DNA from: Leptospira mtsangambouensis
GTDB taxonomy: Bacteria; Spirochaetota; Leptospiria; Leptospirales; Leptospiraceae
Assembly (NCBI RefSeq): GCF_004770475.1
Contig: NZ_RQHK01000015.1
Coordinates: 186,001 to 250,000 of the forward strand
Length of the DNA stretch: 64,000 bases
Reading direction: 5' to 3'
The notes below the pieces were generated by a model that saw nothing but the letters and a program-made list of their open reading frames with translations, was not told where the DNA came from and did no database searches. The position numbers and the translations under genes were made by a program. Shown in pieces: positions 26,171 to 35,196 of the stretch (its first letter is position 1; every line of letters starts with the position of its first letter).

Positions 26171-27409
26171 TTATTTGTAATCCTTTAGGGCATCGGCAAT
26201 TGATTCGGCAGCCCACAGATTGCCTAATTTGGTTAGGTGGCCATCTCCCGGTATGTAATAATCCTGAATCCCAGCTTTGTTAGTTTTCCCATTTCGAGTG
26301 AACTCGCGACCGCACATTTTGTCCGTATAGGGGAGAATGTCTAAAGTTTTGATCCCTTTTGAATCCAAATATTTTTTAGCTCGAATGGCATAACCTCCGA
26401 GTGCATTAAACTTTCCGAGTTGGCGACAATACACTTCTTCGATTTGCATGGGAAGGATGACGGGAACCAATCGGTATCCTTTTTCTTTTGACAGTTCTAT
26501 CATCAAATCATAGGCCCTGGTTGTGGTTTCAGGTAAGGGTTCTAGTGAATTTGGATCCACTGGCGTATCAGAACAAATTACATTCAGATTTTGTAGAGGA
26601 GTGGGGCAAATAAACTCATTTGTCTCTTCACATTTCTGGTGTTTGACGGGAAGAATAAAAGTTTCTCGCAAATACACCAGCGGAGAGGAACTCAAAAGAT
26701 TTGTATCTGCTGCAATTAAATATTTGGTTTGTGCAAATTTGACTTTCGTTTGTTCGTAACCAAGTTTTAGGGCCTGTAAAAGATAGGAAATTCTTGTAAG
26801 TTCAAACTGAATGCGAAAGTTTTTTTTCCAAACAGGATCGTTTTCGTGAAGTGCATCGTTTTCATCATCTGGAAGGATACCTTGGGCTCGTAACTCTTCA
26901 GGCATCGTAAAATCATTTGGCGAAATAAAGAACAATACAGTTTTGATATTGTCAATCTTTGTGGACATATCTTTTAGGCGTTTGTAAGAACCAAGAGATC
27001 CATAAGCATCCACACCCAAATTCAAACTTTGGTAACTTAGTCCGTTCTCTTCCAATCCACCAAGTCTGGAACAAAATGTATCTTCATCGGAAACACCAAA
27101 TCCCATAACCAAACTATCCCCAAGACAAACAAGTTTCGGTTTTTTGGGGATTGGCTCTTCTATACCTCGAAGTCCCAGCGAATTGGTAGTAAACTGTCCT
27201 TGCCAGAGATCGGCATAGTGACGGACATAGCGACTTTCGTTTGGTTCTAAGGTGACACCATATTCAGGATGGTAGGCATGCAACAATTTGACATCGCGGT
27301 AATAACGTAAAGCAGGCGGATTGGAAATGCGTAAAATCAATTCCAAAGAGAGTAACGCCAACGGGAAAAATAGGACAATGGCTCCCCATCGTTTCCAGTT
27401 TTGAATCAT
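26171..27409 (-). CDS. Membrane-anchored SGNH hydrolase-type acyl carrier/transferase (AlgX/AlgJ-like role)
   Basis: This 412-residue protein has one N-terminal membrane anchor (about 9-27) and an SGNH fold outside the membrane. Block I is VCLGDSLVMGFG with the nucleophile Ser, block III is FFISPNDF, and block V is IPGDGHLTKLG with the Asp-His pair. It lies one base upstream of the MBOAT gene, so it probably receives the acyl group and places it on the glycan. Two more genes of the same strand upstream appear part of the set. Enzyme direction (transfer or hydrolysis) cannot be told from sequence. Confidence 0.85.
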   Translation of the reverse strand: MIQNWKRWGAIVLFFPLALLSLELILRISNPPALRYYRDVKLLHAYHPEYGVTLEPNESRYVRHYADLWQGQFTTNSLGLRGIEEPIPKKPKLVCLGDSLVMGFGVSDEDTFCSRLGGLEENGLSYQSLNLGVDAYGSLGSYKRLKDMSTKIDNIKTVLFFISPNDFTMPEELRAQGILPDDENDALHENDPVWKKNFRIQFELTRISYLLQALKLGYEQTKVKFAQTKYLIAADTNLLSSSPLVYLRETFILPVKHQKCEETNEFICPTPLQNLNVICSDTPVDPNSLEPLPETTTRAYDLMIELSKEKGYRLVPVILPMQIEEVYCRQLGKFNALGGYAIRAKKYLDSKGIKTLDILPYTDKMCGREFTRNGKTNKAGIQDYYIPGDGHLTKLGNLWAAESIADALKDYK

Positions 27410-27451
27410 ATCCCTCTAAAATTTATACATAGGGCAGAGAATCAAGCATTT

Positions 27452-28432
27452 CTAAGGCAAATTTAAGAAGTCCTTGGCAATCGCATCGGCAAAAAGTTCC
27501 GCTAGTGCTGGCCCTGGATGACCATCAAGAGGAATGTACACTTGCTTTTGTTCTTTAAACAAAACTTCTGTTTTTTTTCTTAGATCGATGGTTTTCACTT
27601 TTTGTTTGGAAAAGAAATCTTTTGCTACATCGTAATTTGGATCTTTTGTGTCAGGGGTTCCTTCTCTGGACATTCCCCAACTAAAGAGGATTTTCATTTT
27701 TTCTTTAGGGATGACTCTATCTGAGAAAAAATCCACCAAGTGAGAATACGTAATATGTGATTCAGGATACTTTATCGGAATTCCGTACGAAGTGTACACA
27801 TTCGCTTTGGGAGAAGGAAGAAGATTTCGATACAGGTAGGAAATTTGGGACAGTAGGTGGTGGATGGGATAAAAAATTCGTTTGAACCCTTTTTTTTCTC
27901 GTTCGTCATCAATAAAATCGGAAGGATTCCAAATCCAGTAGATTTGTTCGGGATAATCTTTGGTGTCAATGGTCTGTAGTGTTTCTTTCAGAAGTTTTAA
28001 AACACCTTTTGTTCCAATGGCATCCACAGCAACCACTCTTACATCTAAATTATATTTTGAGTTTATATAAAAGGCAGGTGTTTCTTTTGTTGGTAGGCCA
28101 TATCCCATTGCCATAGAGTCGCCAACTAACCAAAGTTTTGAATTGTTTTTGTCTTTACCTAGAATTCTTTCCCCGAAGGAATTTGTTTGGATATCCCAAA
28201 TTTTTCCATCCTTACGTAAAAACTCTGCATTAACATTGGGGCAAAGGCGGATATCCGTGAATCCATACAAACAATGAATTTTTTTGTATTCAATTTCTTC
28301 CGTTTCTCTTTTGGACTTGTAACGAAAAAACCCCTCTCCTAGAAAAAAAACTAAGAGAGTAAGGATACCAATTATGGATGAAAATTTATAGAATTTTTTC
28401 AATGAGAAGGTAAAAGAAAGAAAGGTTTCCAA
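27452..28432 (-). CDS. Second membrane-anchored SGNH-like protein
   Basis: A 326-residue protein with a membrane segment (about 18-33) and SGNH blocks: LWLVGDSMAMGYG (Ser nucleophile), IYWIWNPSDFIDD, and IPLDGHPGPALAELFADAI with the Asp-His pair. It resembles its downstream neighbour in layout but is shorter. Its ATG start overlaps the end of the next upstream gene by 47 bases; a TTG at 28402 would cut the overlap to 17 and keep the membrane anchor. Two SGNH proteins with one MBOAT suggests a two-step or two-substrate acylation route. Confidence 0.8.
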   Translation of the reverse strand: METFLSFTFSLKKFYKFSSIIGILTLLVFFLGEGFFRYKSKRETEEIEYKKIHCLYGFTDIRLCPNVNAEFLRKDGKIWDIQTNSFGERILGKDKNNSKLWLVGDSMAMGYGLPTKETPAFYINSKYNLDVRVVAVDAIGTKGVLKLLKETLQTIDTKDYPEQIYWIWNPSDFIDDEREKKGFKRIFYPIHHLLSQISYLYRNLLPSPKANVYTSYGIPIKYPESHITYSHLVDFFSDRVIPKEKMKILFSWGMSREGTPDTKDPNYDVAKDFFSKQKVKTIDLRKKTEVLFKEQKQVYIPLDGHPGPALAELFADAIAKDFLNLP

Positions 28433-29066
28433 TATAGAGAATCATTACTAAAAAACCCATAGCAATTTGAAAGATATAAGCAGAATAAGAAAATCCTTGG
28501 TAAGCAAGATAAGCGGTAATACCTAAGATCATCTCGGGAACTAACACATAGTAGGCTACTTTTCCCCACATCTTCACATTTTGAGGATACCAAGAACCGA
28601 GTGCCCACATGGTAGCTTCCGAAGTTCCAAAAATCACGAGAGCTGTGATTCCAACCCAAAGTCCCGTTCCAATGATGGAAACAGACATTTCTTCCAATTT
28701 GATTCCTGTATAAACACAAATAAATAAAGGAATGACCCAAAGCCCTGCCATATAACCAGAAACAGTTCCTATTTTCAAAAATCCATCGTCAGGAAACACT
28801 AAGATTTGTAAGGCGCTAGAAAGAAACCAATCAGGAAAGACCATAAAAATGGACAAAGGAACTAAAAATTTCCAAATCCGAAAGGGTGTATGCCAGCGAA
28901 GTGCCAGAGAGAGGCCAACAAAACTAAGATGGAATAGGAGAGTGAGGGAAGCAAGTTTGACCCCCGAAGGGCTTTCTGACCAATACAAAACGAAGACGGA
29001 TACAATGCTAAATATCAAAAAATACAAAGCCAAAAGGAATTCTTCTGCAAGGAACTTGGGTTTCAT
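28386..29066 (-). CDS. Polytopic membrane protein of unknown function
   Basis: From the ATG at 29066 this is a 226-residue protein with about seven hydrophobic helices (for example LALYFLIFSIVSVFVLYW and FLVMILYIGNLSFFYLLI). A TTG 12 codons upstream is possible but I see no ribosome site for it. I do not recognise a family. It is the first gene of the minus-strand unit running into the SGNH and MBOAT genes and overlaps the next one, so a role in the same envelope-modification process is likely. It has no obvious catalytic motif. Confidence 0.75.
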   Translation of the reverse strand: MKPKFLAEEFLLALYFLIFSIVSVFVLYWSESPSGVKLASLTLLFHLSFVGLSLALRWHTPFRIWKFLVPLSIFMVFPDWFLSSALQILVFPDDGFLKIGTVSGYMAGLWVIPLFICVYTGIKLEEMSVSIIGTGLWVGITALVIFGTSEATMWALGSWYPQNVKMWGKVAYYVLVPEMILGITAYLAYQGFSYSAYIFQIAMGFLVMILYIGNLSFFYLLIEKIL

Positions 29067-29126
29067 CGCTTTGCACTGTAAGGAATCTGAAACGGGATGC
29101 AAGTCGAAACTTGATTGGGCAGGGTT

Positions 29127-29154
29127 AAAAAACGATAACGAAACAATTTTCGTT
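29127..29154 (-). terminator. Terminator after tRNA-Val (minus strand)
   Basis: On the minus strand AACGAAA and TTTCGTT (29137-29143 and 29148-29154) make a seven-pair stem with a four-base loop. A run of six T lies four bases later (complement of 29127-29132). It follows the tRNA 3' end by eight bases. Confidence 0.65.
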
Positions 29155-29162
29155 TATGTTCT

Positions 29163-29239
<77 letters not shown>

Positions 29240-29253
29240 AAGGTAAAACCACT

Positions 29254-30537
29254 TCACCAGAGCCGGGCCCACCGTAAAGTACGATTTCGCAATCGGTTCC
29301 TGAATGAAAAATCCCCACTCATTTGATCGGCCAGACGATCGGGTTTGGATTTGTCCGGGATGAATAGTATCAAATTGTCTTTTGCTCTTGAAAGTCCAAC
29401 GTAAAGAATCCTTCGTTCTTCTGCTTCATCAACTTCGTTTCTATTTTCGCTCCAACCAAGTACAAGATCCAGGAGAACAGTTGTGAATTCCAAACCTTTG
29501 GCACTATGGATGGTCATCACTTGTGCCAAAGGTACTCCCGATTGGATCCATTCAAATTTTCTGAAATTGCTACGAGTGAGAATGATTGTGTTTGGGTCTT
29601 TTTTCTGCCATTGTTTCCAAATCTCCAATGGTCTTTTTTTGGTTTCTCTGATTCGTTCTACTTGGAAGATTCCTTTTTCCTTTCGAAAGGTTTGTACCTG
29701 CTTTTGGATTTTGTCTTTATTGTGATGCAAAGGAAGGAGAGATGATTGGATGATACATTCCTTTGAACGGTAGTTAGTGGATAAAAAGTATTGGATCACA
29801 GAAGGAAAATGTTTTGGAAAGTCCAAAAAAGGTTTTGGTGTGGCACCGCGAAATCCGTAGATAGCTTGCCAATCGTCACCTACCACAGTGATGGATTGGA
29901 AGTTCATTTTTTTAATGATTTGGAGCTGGACTTCGTCAGTGTCTTGGAACTCGTCGATGATCAGTGATGTCCATCTTTCTTTGGCTAAATTGGATGGTTC
30001 CGTATCCAAAAATTTTAGAAAGTCAAAAATCAAATCATCAAATTCAAAGTAACGGTTGTTCTCTTTCCAAGATCGAAATTTTGTTAAAAAAGATTGGTAT
30101 GTGGTTTCAGAAAGTTGGCGAAAATATTTTCCATTGTTTTTGAAAAGGGTGGGAAAAGGAATTCCTCCAATTTCATAACGATATTCATAAAGAATATTCT
30201 TTGTGATTTCCCATTTTTTGGATTCGCAGAGTAATTTGTAATCTGACCAATTTTTGGATGAATCGTATTTTTTTAATACATGATAACAAAACGAATGAAA
30301 GGTGGAAATATGGTAATCTTTGGATAAACCTTTTTTTTCACACCTTTCTTTGAATTCGTTTGTTGCTTTTTTTGTAAATGTAACGATGAGAGTGTTTTTT
30401 GGGAGAATGGAGTTTTGTTTTTCCCTTTCTTCCAAAAGACCAACCATTGTTGCGGTTTTTCCAGAACCTGCACCAGCAATGACTTGTTTGATTGGAAAAT
30501 TAGAATGAATGATTTTTTTTTGTTCTTCGCTCCACAT
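29254..30537 (-). CDS. Short UvrD/PcrA-type superfamily 1 helicase
   Basis: This 427-residue protein has the whole set of SF1A helicase motifs: Walker A AGAGSGKTATM, Ia TFTKKATNEFKERC, II LIIDEFQDTDEVQ, III VVGDDWQAIYGFRGA, IV TNYRS, V TIHSAKGLEF and VI RRILYVGLSRAKDNL. At 427 residues it is much shorter than UvrD or PcrA (over 650), with little room for the 2B subdomain and the C-terminal extension. It could act in DNA repair or as a free-standing translocase. All ATPase residues are intact. The tRNA-Val gene lies just downstream. Confidence 0.88.
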   Translation of the reverse strand: MWSEEQKKIIHSNFPIKQVIAGAGSGKTATMVGLLEEREKQNSILPKNTLIVTFTKKATNEFKERCEKKGLSKDYHISTFHSFCYHVLKKYDSSKNWSDYKLLCESKKWEITKNILYEYRYEIGGIPFPTLFKNNGKYFRQLSETTYQSFLTKFRSWKENNRYFEFDDLIFDFLKFLDTEPSNLAKERWTSLIIDEFQDTDEVQLQIIKKMNFQSITVVGDDWQAIYGFRGATPKPFLDFPKHFPSVIQYFLSTNYRSKECIIQSSLLPLHHNKDKIQKQVQTFRKEKGIFQVERIRETKKRPLEIWKQWQKKDPNTIILTRSNFRKFEWIQSGVPLAQVMTIHSAKGLEFTTVLLDLVLGWSENRNEVDEAEERRILYVGLSRAKDNLILFIPDKSKPDRLADQMSGDFSFRNRLRNRTLRWARLW

Positions 30538-30583
30538 AAATGGAGAGAGAAAACAAAAACTTTTTTGGTTCTACTTTTTTAGA

Positions 30584-31243
30584 TCATTGTTTAAAAACTG
30601 CACTGTCTTCATCTTCCTCTTCTTTGAGGTCATAATAACCATAAATAAAATTGGAACTTGCCTTCACTTCCATTCCGTAAAAATGTTCGGAGATCCTTCC
30701 TGATTTTGTGACTTCAAGTTTGTATTCTTCCGCAAGAAATTTCATTTTATCCATAGATATCTTTTCGTTGATTTTAGGACCAAATCCAGATTCCGTTTTT
30801 GACCAATCGATGATAAACAGTCTTCCTCCTGCTTTCATGGAACGAATGAGTCCGTCCATCGCCAAACCAGGGTTTGGGAATGTGGATAACGATAGCGATG
30901 CAAAAATTATTTCGGGGACAGGCACCCATTCCGGTAGAAGGGGATGGTCTGATTGGTCCATATGGAACGGAGTGAGTTGTTCGATTCCTTCCATGAGTTT
31001 CCGGCGTAAGACCATATCGATGATCTCTTGTTGGCATTCCGCAGCCCAGATCCAAACATGGGGAAACCATTTTCTAAACTCGTTAAAGTAAAACCCAAGC
31101 CCACTCCCAAAATCAACGAGGTTGTTTAGACCTTTCCAGTTGAAAAAGGCATAAACATCTTCAGGAGGACAAACATCTCTCCTATGACTTGAAAGTAAGT
31201 ATTCCTGGTAACTTTGTGAACGGTAGTATTCCGTTTCCGACAT
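30584..31243 (-). CDS. SAM-dependent class I methyltransferase
   Basis: A 219-residue class I methyltransferase-like protein. Motif I reads NLVDFGSGLGFYF, an acidic residue follows near WIWAAECQQE, and FASLSLSTFPNPG then MKAGGRLFIIDWSKTE fit motifs post-I to IV. I chose the ATG at 31243 (MSETEYYRSQ) over an in-frame TTG 12 codons upstream. The C-terminus is acidic (KEEEDEDSAVF). The substrate is unknown. It is followed at 47 bases by the helicase gene on the same strand, with no sign that they act together. Confidence 0.8.
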   Translation of the reverse strand: MSETEYYRSQSYQEYLLSSHRRDVCPPEDVYAFFNWKGLNNLVDFGSGLGFYFNEFRKWFPHVWIWAAECQQEIIDMVLRRKLMEGIEQLTPFHMDQSDHPLLPEWVPVPEIIFASLSLSTFPNPGLAMDGLIRSMKAGGRLFIIDWSKTESGFGPKINEKISMDKMKFLAEEYKLEVTKSGRISEHFYGMEVKASSNFIYGYYDLKEEEDEDSAVFKQ

Positions 31244-31323
31244 AATGACAATTCTTACAGAAAAGCTGGGAAAGTACAAACGAAAAATTCAATTCGCAGG
31301 TCTCGACCACCGAAAATCTAAGT

Positions 31324-33009
31324 ATGAAGTTCTCGATTCAATTCTGGGTGGCTCTACTGCTGTTCTCTCAATTCCCTGTTTGGGCAGATTCTGGATTTGA
31401 GGAGAGCCGTTATCCGACGATTGCCAAAGCAATCCATGCAAGCATCCTTCCCGATAAAAAATCGATTCGTTTGGATTGGGACCCACCCAAACAGGAAGGG
31501 GAAATCATCGTGGCTCGTTCCACTGTGATGATCGATAGCCCTGAAAAACTTTATATTGCCGATTCTTTAGGCCGGTACAAAGCATCTGGAGCAAACGCAA
31601 CTCGTGTTTATTTTGATTATAATTTAAAACCAGGCACTTATTATTATGCGATTGTAATGGTAACAGATGTTCGCCGAAGAGAAGTAAAACTTTTTTCAAA
31701 CCAAAACTATACAGTTGTCCCTGTCCATATTGAAGAAGAGAATGGAACACCGGTTGTTGGACAAAATCCCGATTTTCCAGCATTTCCTGCGGACGCCGGA
31801 ATCCAATCAATGGTGGGTGGGGTGTCGGGAATTACTGCGAATATTGAAAGAAAATTTGTTCGTTTGAATTGGACACCACCAAACGGTGCAACTGCGGGGA
31901 GAACGATGTACACAGTATATCGATCCAATTCACCTTTGACTAGTTTACCTCTGATGCAAAAAGCAGAAAAACTGGCAGAACTCACTCATCCTGTGAATTC
32001 ATTTTTAGACCAAGATTTGGATAAATCACAAACTCTTTATTACGGAGTTTCTGTCAAACAAGTTGGTGGCGAAGAAACCCTTCCTCTGGAAGATAAAAAA
32101 TCCACCTTACGTGTGTTTTATATCAAACAGACCGAAAAAAATAATGCAGAGGTCATTGTAGAAGAATCCCCTAAAAAACCAAAACAAGAAGTGGCATCCA
32201 ATGAAACCAGAGCCGATCTTGGTGGTGCCATGCATGTTAGAGGTCTTGGATACGAACGTGTAGGTAAAGGTGCCGTGATCAGTTGGCTTAGTCCAGAGGC
32301 AGCTGATGAAACAACTGTTTATAGTTTATATGCATCGGTGAAACCTTTGAATCAGGGAACTTCTTCTTTCGGCCAAGGTTCAGTGGTAAAAGTCGCAACT
32401 GTTCTACACCCCAAAACTAATTTTTTTATCAAAGAGCTAAAAGAAATTGATGAATTGTATTTTGGTGTGACGGCAAAATCAAATGGAATTCCAGAAGATT
32501 ATAATCTAAAAGAAAACGTATCCTATTTTAAATATAATTTTTCGAAAGACATTCTGCCGCAAGAAGAACCAAATGCTGTGGCTGAGTCTCATCCGAAAAA
32601 AGAACCAGAAAAATCAGAAAATTATAAAAATGAACATTCGGTAACTCCAACGGATACATTACCGCCGAGAGAAACTACAGAATCAGTCAATGATTTGCAG
32701 GAAGAACCTTCGGCAACGGTGAATTATGATTTAGGCCAAACTGATTTAAATCGAATCATCAAAGAAACAGTCATTAGAAAAAAATATGAAACAGCTGTAT
32801 ATCGGTTGGAAGAGTATTTAAAATATGAAACCAATGCTTACTTACGAGGAAAGGCTATGTTTTTTCTTGGAGTGAGTGCATTAAAAACAGGTGATACTAA
32901 AAAAGCATTAAAATGTTTTTTGAAAAGGGAAACTAAATCCTATTCACCAACTCGAGTGGAATTTTGGACGAATCAAACCCTAAGTCAAGCGGGTAGAGGA
33001 AATTTATGA
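31324..33009 (+). CDS. Exported protein with fibronectin III-like repeats and a TPR-like C-terminus
   Basis: A 561-residue protein with a signal peptide (cleavage probably after PVWA). Three related beta-sandwich units can be seen, each opening with a similar strand: KSIRLDWDPPKQEG, KFVRLNWTPPNGAT and KGAVISWLSPEAAD, followed by a YxVYRS/ARS-like strand. They resemble fibronectin type III modules. A charged low-complexity linker follows (about 415-465), then a helical TPR-like end (RKKYETAVYRLEEYLKYE, MFFLGVSALKTGDTKKALKCF). It overlaps the next TPR gene by four bases. The likely place is the periplasm or outer surface. Function is unknown. Confidence 0.75.
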   Translation: MKFSIQFWVALLLFSQFPVWADSGFEESRYPTIAKAIHASILPDKKSIRLDWDPPKQEGEIIVARSTVMIDSPEKLYIADSLGRYKASGANATRVYFDYNLKPGTYYYAIVMVTDVRRREVKLFSNQNYTVVPVHIEEENGTPVVGQNPDFPAFPADAGIQSMVGGVSGITANIERKFVRLNWTPPNGATAGRTMYTVYRSNSPLTSLPLMQKAEKLAELTHPVNSFLDQDLDKSQTLYYGVSVKQVGGEETLPLEDKKSTLRVFYIKQTEKNNAEVIVEESPKKPKQEVASNETRADLGGAMHVRGLGYERVGKGAVISWLSPEAADETTVYSLYASVKPLNQGTSSFGQGSVVKVATVLHPKTNFFIKELKEIDELYFGVTAKSNGIPEDYNLKENVSYFKYNFSKDILPQEEPNAVAESHPKKEPEKSENYKNEHSVTPTDTLPPRETTESVNDLQEEPSATVNYDLGQTDLNRIIKETVIRKKYETAVYRLEEYLKYETNAYLRGKAMFFLGVSALKTGDTKKALKCFLKRETKSYSPTRVEFWTNQTLSQAGRGNL

Positions 33010-34175
33010 ATCGAATCATAGTAACTTTAGCAGGTTTTTTATTCATTGTTGCAGGCCTTTCTACTGCATACTACCAAACAAATATTTCAGCTAAAGAAGA
33101 CCAATCACAAGTCATTCTGGAAAAAATTGCGGAAGGAGAGGAATATTTAAAACAATCCAATCCACAGAGTAAAGAACGGGCAATCGCCATTTTTTCCGAG
33201 TTAGCTGGAAAAAGAGGATTGGAAAAGTTTGAATTCCAAATTAAATACAACCAAGCAAGAGCCTTAGAAAAAAACTCTGATTTTTATCCTGCCCTTGATA
33301 TTTACAAAGATCTAAAAAAGAATTCTAATCTGAAAGCTGATGAAAAAGAACGTTTGAGTTACTCACTTGGAAACCTACTTTTGAAAATTGGAAATGAATC
33401 AGAAGGAAAAGCTCACTTAGAATCAGTATTACAATCAAGTTCAGATAACAAACTAAGATCTAAATCATTTTATTCCCTTGGTGATTTTTATTATCGAACA
33501 GGGCATTTTGAAACAGCTCGCAAAAACTATACATTAGCTCTTCAAGAAGATCCTAATAATACAGAGTCAAGAATTGGATGGGGAAGAGCCCTTCGCAAAC
33601 TTGGAAAAGACTGGGCTTCCTTTGACGTCTTTGATGAATACATTGAAACTGCTGACCAGTTGGCTGGTGCTGATGAAAAAGTAGTCGGGGAATACAAGGA
33701 CTCAGTATTAAAAGATGCTAAGGATAATTATACAAAAAAACAATACGGAAAGGCAATCGAACTTTTCCAAAAAGTAATCACAGTGAATCCAACTCCTAAA
33801 AAAGAAGAGGAAGCATTGTACTATATCGCTTTATCCTATGATGCAATGGGAAAACAAATAGAATCTCTGACTTATATCAATAAGGTTCTCAATAACAGCG
33901 ATTATTCGCTCGACCAAGCTGCATTATATAAAAAAGGAACTATCTATTTCAGACAACGGAAGTTCGAAAAAGCGGCAGGAATCTTTCAAACGATTGTAGA
34001 TAAATACCCTAAAAACCAGATTACCGACAAGGCGATTGCATGGAAAAAAGAATCACTCGATCAGTTCACCGACCACAATGATCTTGATGATTCAGATGTA
34101 TCGTCTGATTCCAATTCATCTAAACCAAGTTCGGTGTCAAATCGACCTGAACCAGGAAATGATTTAGAGTTTTAG
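33006..34175 (+). CDS. Membrane-anchored or exported TPR protein
   Basis: A 389-residue protein that begins with a hydrophobic segment (VTLAGFLFIVAGLSTAYY) serving as signal or anchor. The rest is built from tetratricopeptide-like helical pairs, such as FYSLGDFYYRTGHFETARKNYTLALQEDPNN (in part) and KKQYGKAIELFQKVITVNP, up to FRQRKFEKAAGIFQTIVDKYP. The tail is Ser/Asp-rich. It is coupled by an ATGA overlap to the preceding gene, which itself ends in a TPR-like unit, so the two products may form a complex in the periplasm. No enzyme motif is seen. Confidence 0.8.
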   Translation: MNRIIVTLAGFLFIVAGLSTAYYQTNISAKEDQSQVILEKIAEGEEYLKQSNPQSKERAIAIFSELAGKRGLEKFEFQIKYNQARALEKNSDFYPALDIYKDLKKNSNLKADEKERLSYSLGNLLLKIGNESEGKAHLESVLQSSSDNKLRSKSFYSLGDFYYRTGHFETARKNYTLALQEDPNNTESRIGWGRALRKLGKDWASFDVFDEYIETADQLAGADEKVVGEYKDSVLKDAKDNYTKKQYGKAIELFQKVITVNPTPKKEEEALYYIALSYDAMGKQIESLTYINKVLNNSDYSLDQAALYKKGTIYFRQRKFEKAAGIFQTIVDKYPKNQITDKAIAWKKESLDQFTDHNDLDDSDVSSDSNSSKPSSVSNRPEPGNDLEF

Positions 34176-35146
34176 TCGGATTCAATTAGAAATTCATTCG
34201 TTTTGGTATTGTAAATGGCTTCTTCCATTCCGAAAGTTTTGTAAATTTCCGGAACAATATCAGCAAGCGAATGTATATTTTCTGCGAAGCGGTCAGCATC
34301 CTTTCCATATAGGATGGTGGCCGCCGGGTTTTCCGTATGGTTTTTTTGGCTTAAGTCTTCCATATTTCCATGATCACTTGAAACTATAAGTAAATCCTTT
34401 GATGGATCTAAACTTTCCAAAATTCCACGAAAAAAATCTTCCAAGTTTTTGATTACATGTTCCGCCTTTTCCCAATCCATAGCATGACCAACTTTATCTG
34501 TCAGAAAGTATTCATACAAAGCCAATTGGTAGTGGGCAAATCGAGATAAAGATTTTTTCCCGAGTTCGTATGGATCTCTTCTGTTTAGAAGTGGATCACC
34601 TGGTTTTAACATATCGATGCCTAGAGTCCCCATAATCTCATGGGTTAGATCCATGTACAAACCTCTTTCATTGGAAAGGTCATCAAAGTTTTTCAAAGGC
34701 CGACCACTTGCCAACTGGACCAAGGTTGAAGCAGAAACTAGTTTGGGTTTTTCCTCTACGTGTTTGAGGTAGGGTGGGGAAAAACAATTTAGAAAATCGC
34801 TTAAATGACCATTTTCATTTAATACTTTGATGAGTGAATATTTAGATATGATTTTGCGAAGTGTGATGGTTGGAAACCCACTCACATGTCGGCCAAGGAC
34901 TTTGGGCCCGGGAATCCCCGTCCAAAGAGCGGTCTGGCCTGTGGCAGATTGAGGGAGGCCAGAAACTCCCATATGCGCATCGGTTTTGATATAATGGATT
35001 TGGGAAGGTGAAACAGATAAATCGGCATCTGACTTGGGAATTCCTCCAACAGGTGCTAAAAATCCTTTGGCGTAACGGCTGAAGGGGTTGGATTTGGGGT
35101 CGTAGTCGGCAATGCCCACTCCGTCCAAAAATACATAAAAAATCAT
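34172..35146 (-). CDS. Alkaline phosphatase-superfamily metalloenzyme (phosphoglycerate mutase-like)
   Basis: A 324-residue member of the alkaline phosphatase/independent phosphoglycerate mutase superfamily. Metal-ligand Asp8 is in VFLDGVG. The nucleophile region GLPQSATGQTALWTG puts Thr72 where iPGM has Ser. DKVGHAMDW and SSDHGNMED supply further metal ligands, with His in NHTENPAATIL. The large iPGM insert domain is lacking, so it is probably a phosphatase or phospho-/sulfo-transferase rather than a mutase. There is no signal peptide, suggesting a cytoplasmic location. It converges with the TPR gene, overlapping by four bases. Confidence 0.82.
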   Translation of the reverse strand: MIFYVFLDGVGIADYDPKSNPFSRYAKGFLAPVGGIPKSDADLSVSPSQIHYIKTDAHMGVSGLPQSATGQTALWTGIPGPKVLGRHVSGFPTITLRKIISKYSLIKVLNENGHLSDFLNCFSPPYLKHVEEKPKLVSASTLVQLASGRPLKNFDDLSNERGLYMDLTHEIMGTLGIDMLKPGDPLLNRRDPYELGKKSLSRFAHYQLALYEYFLTDKVGHAMDWEKAEHVIKNLEDFFRGILESLDPSKDLLIVSSDHGNMEDLSQKNHTENPAATILYGKDADRFAENIHSLADIVPEIYKTFGMEEAIYNTKTNEFLIESD

Positions 35147-35196
35147 TCCTTTCCTTGGACTGATTGGTTTTTGCCAATGACAACCCGATAATTAGA

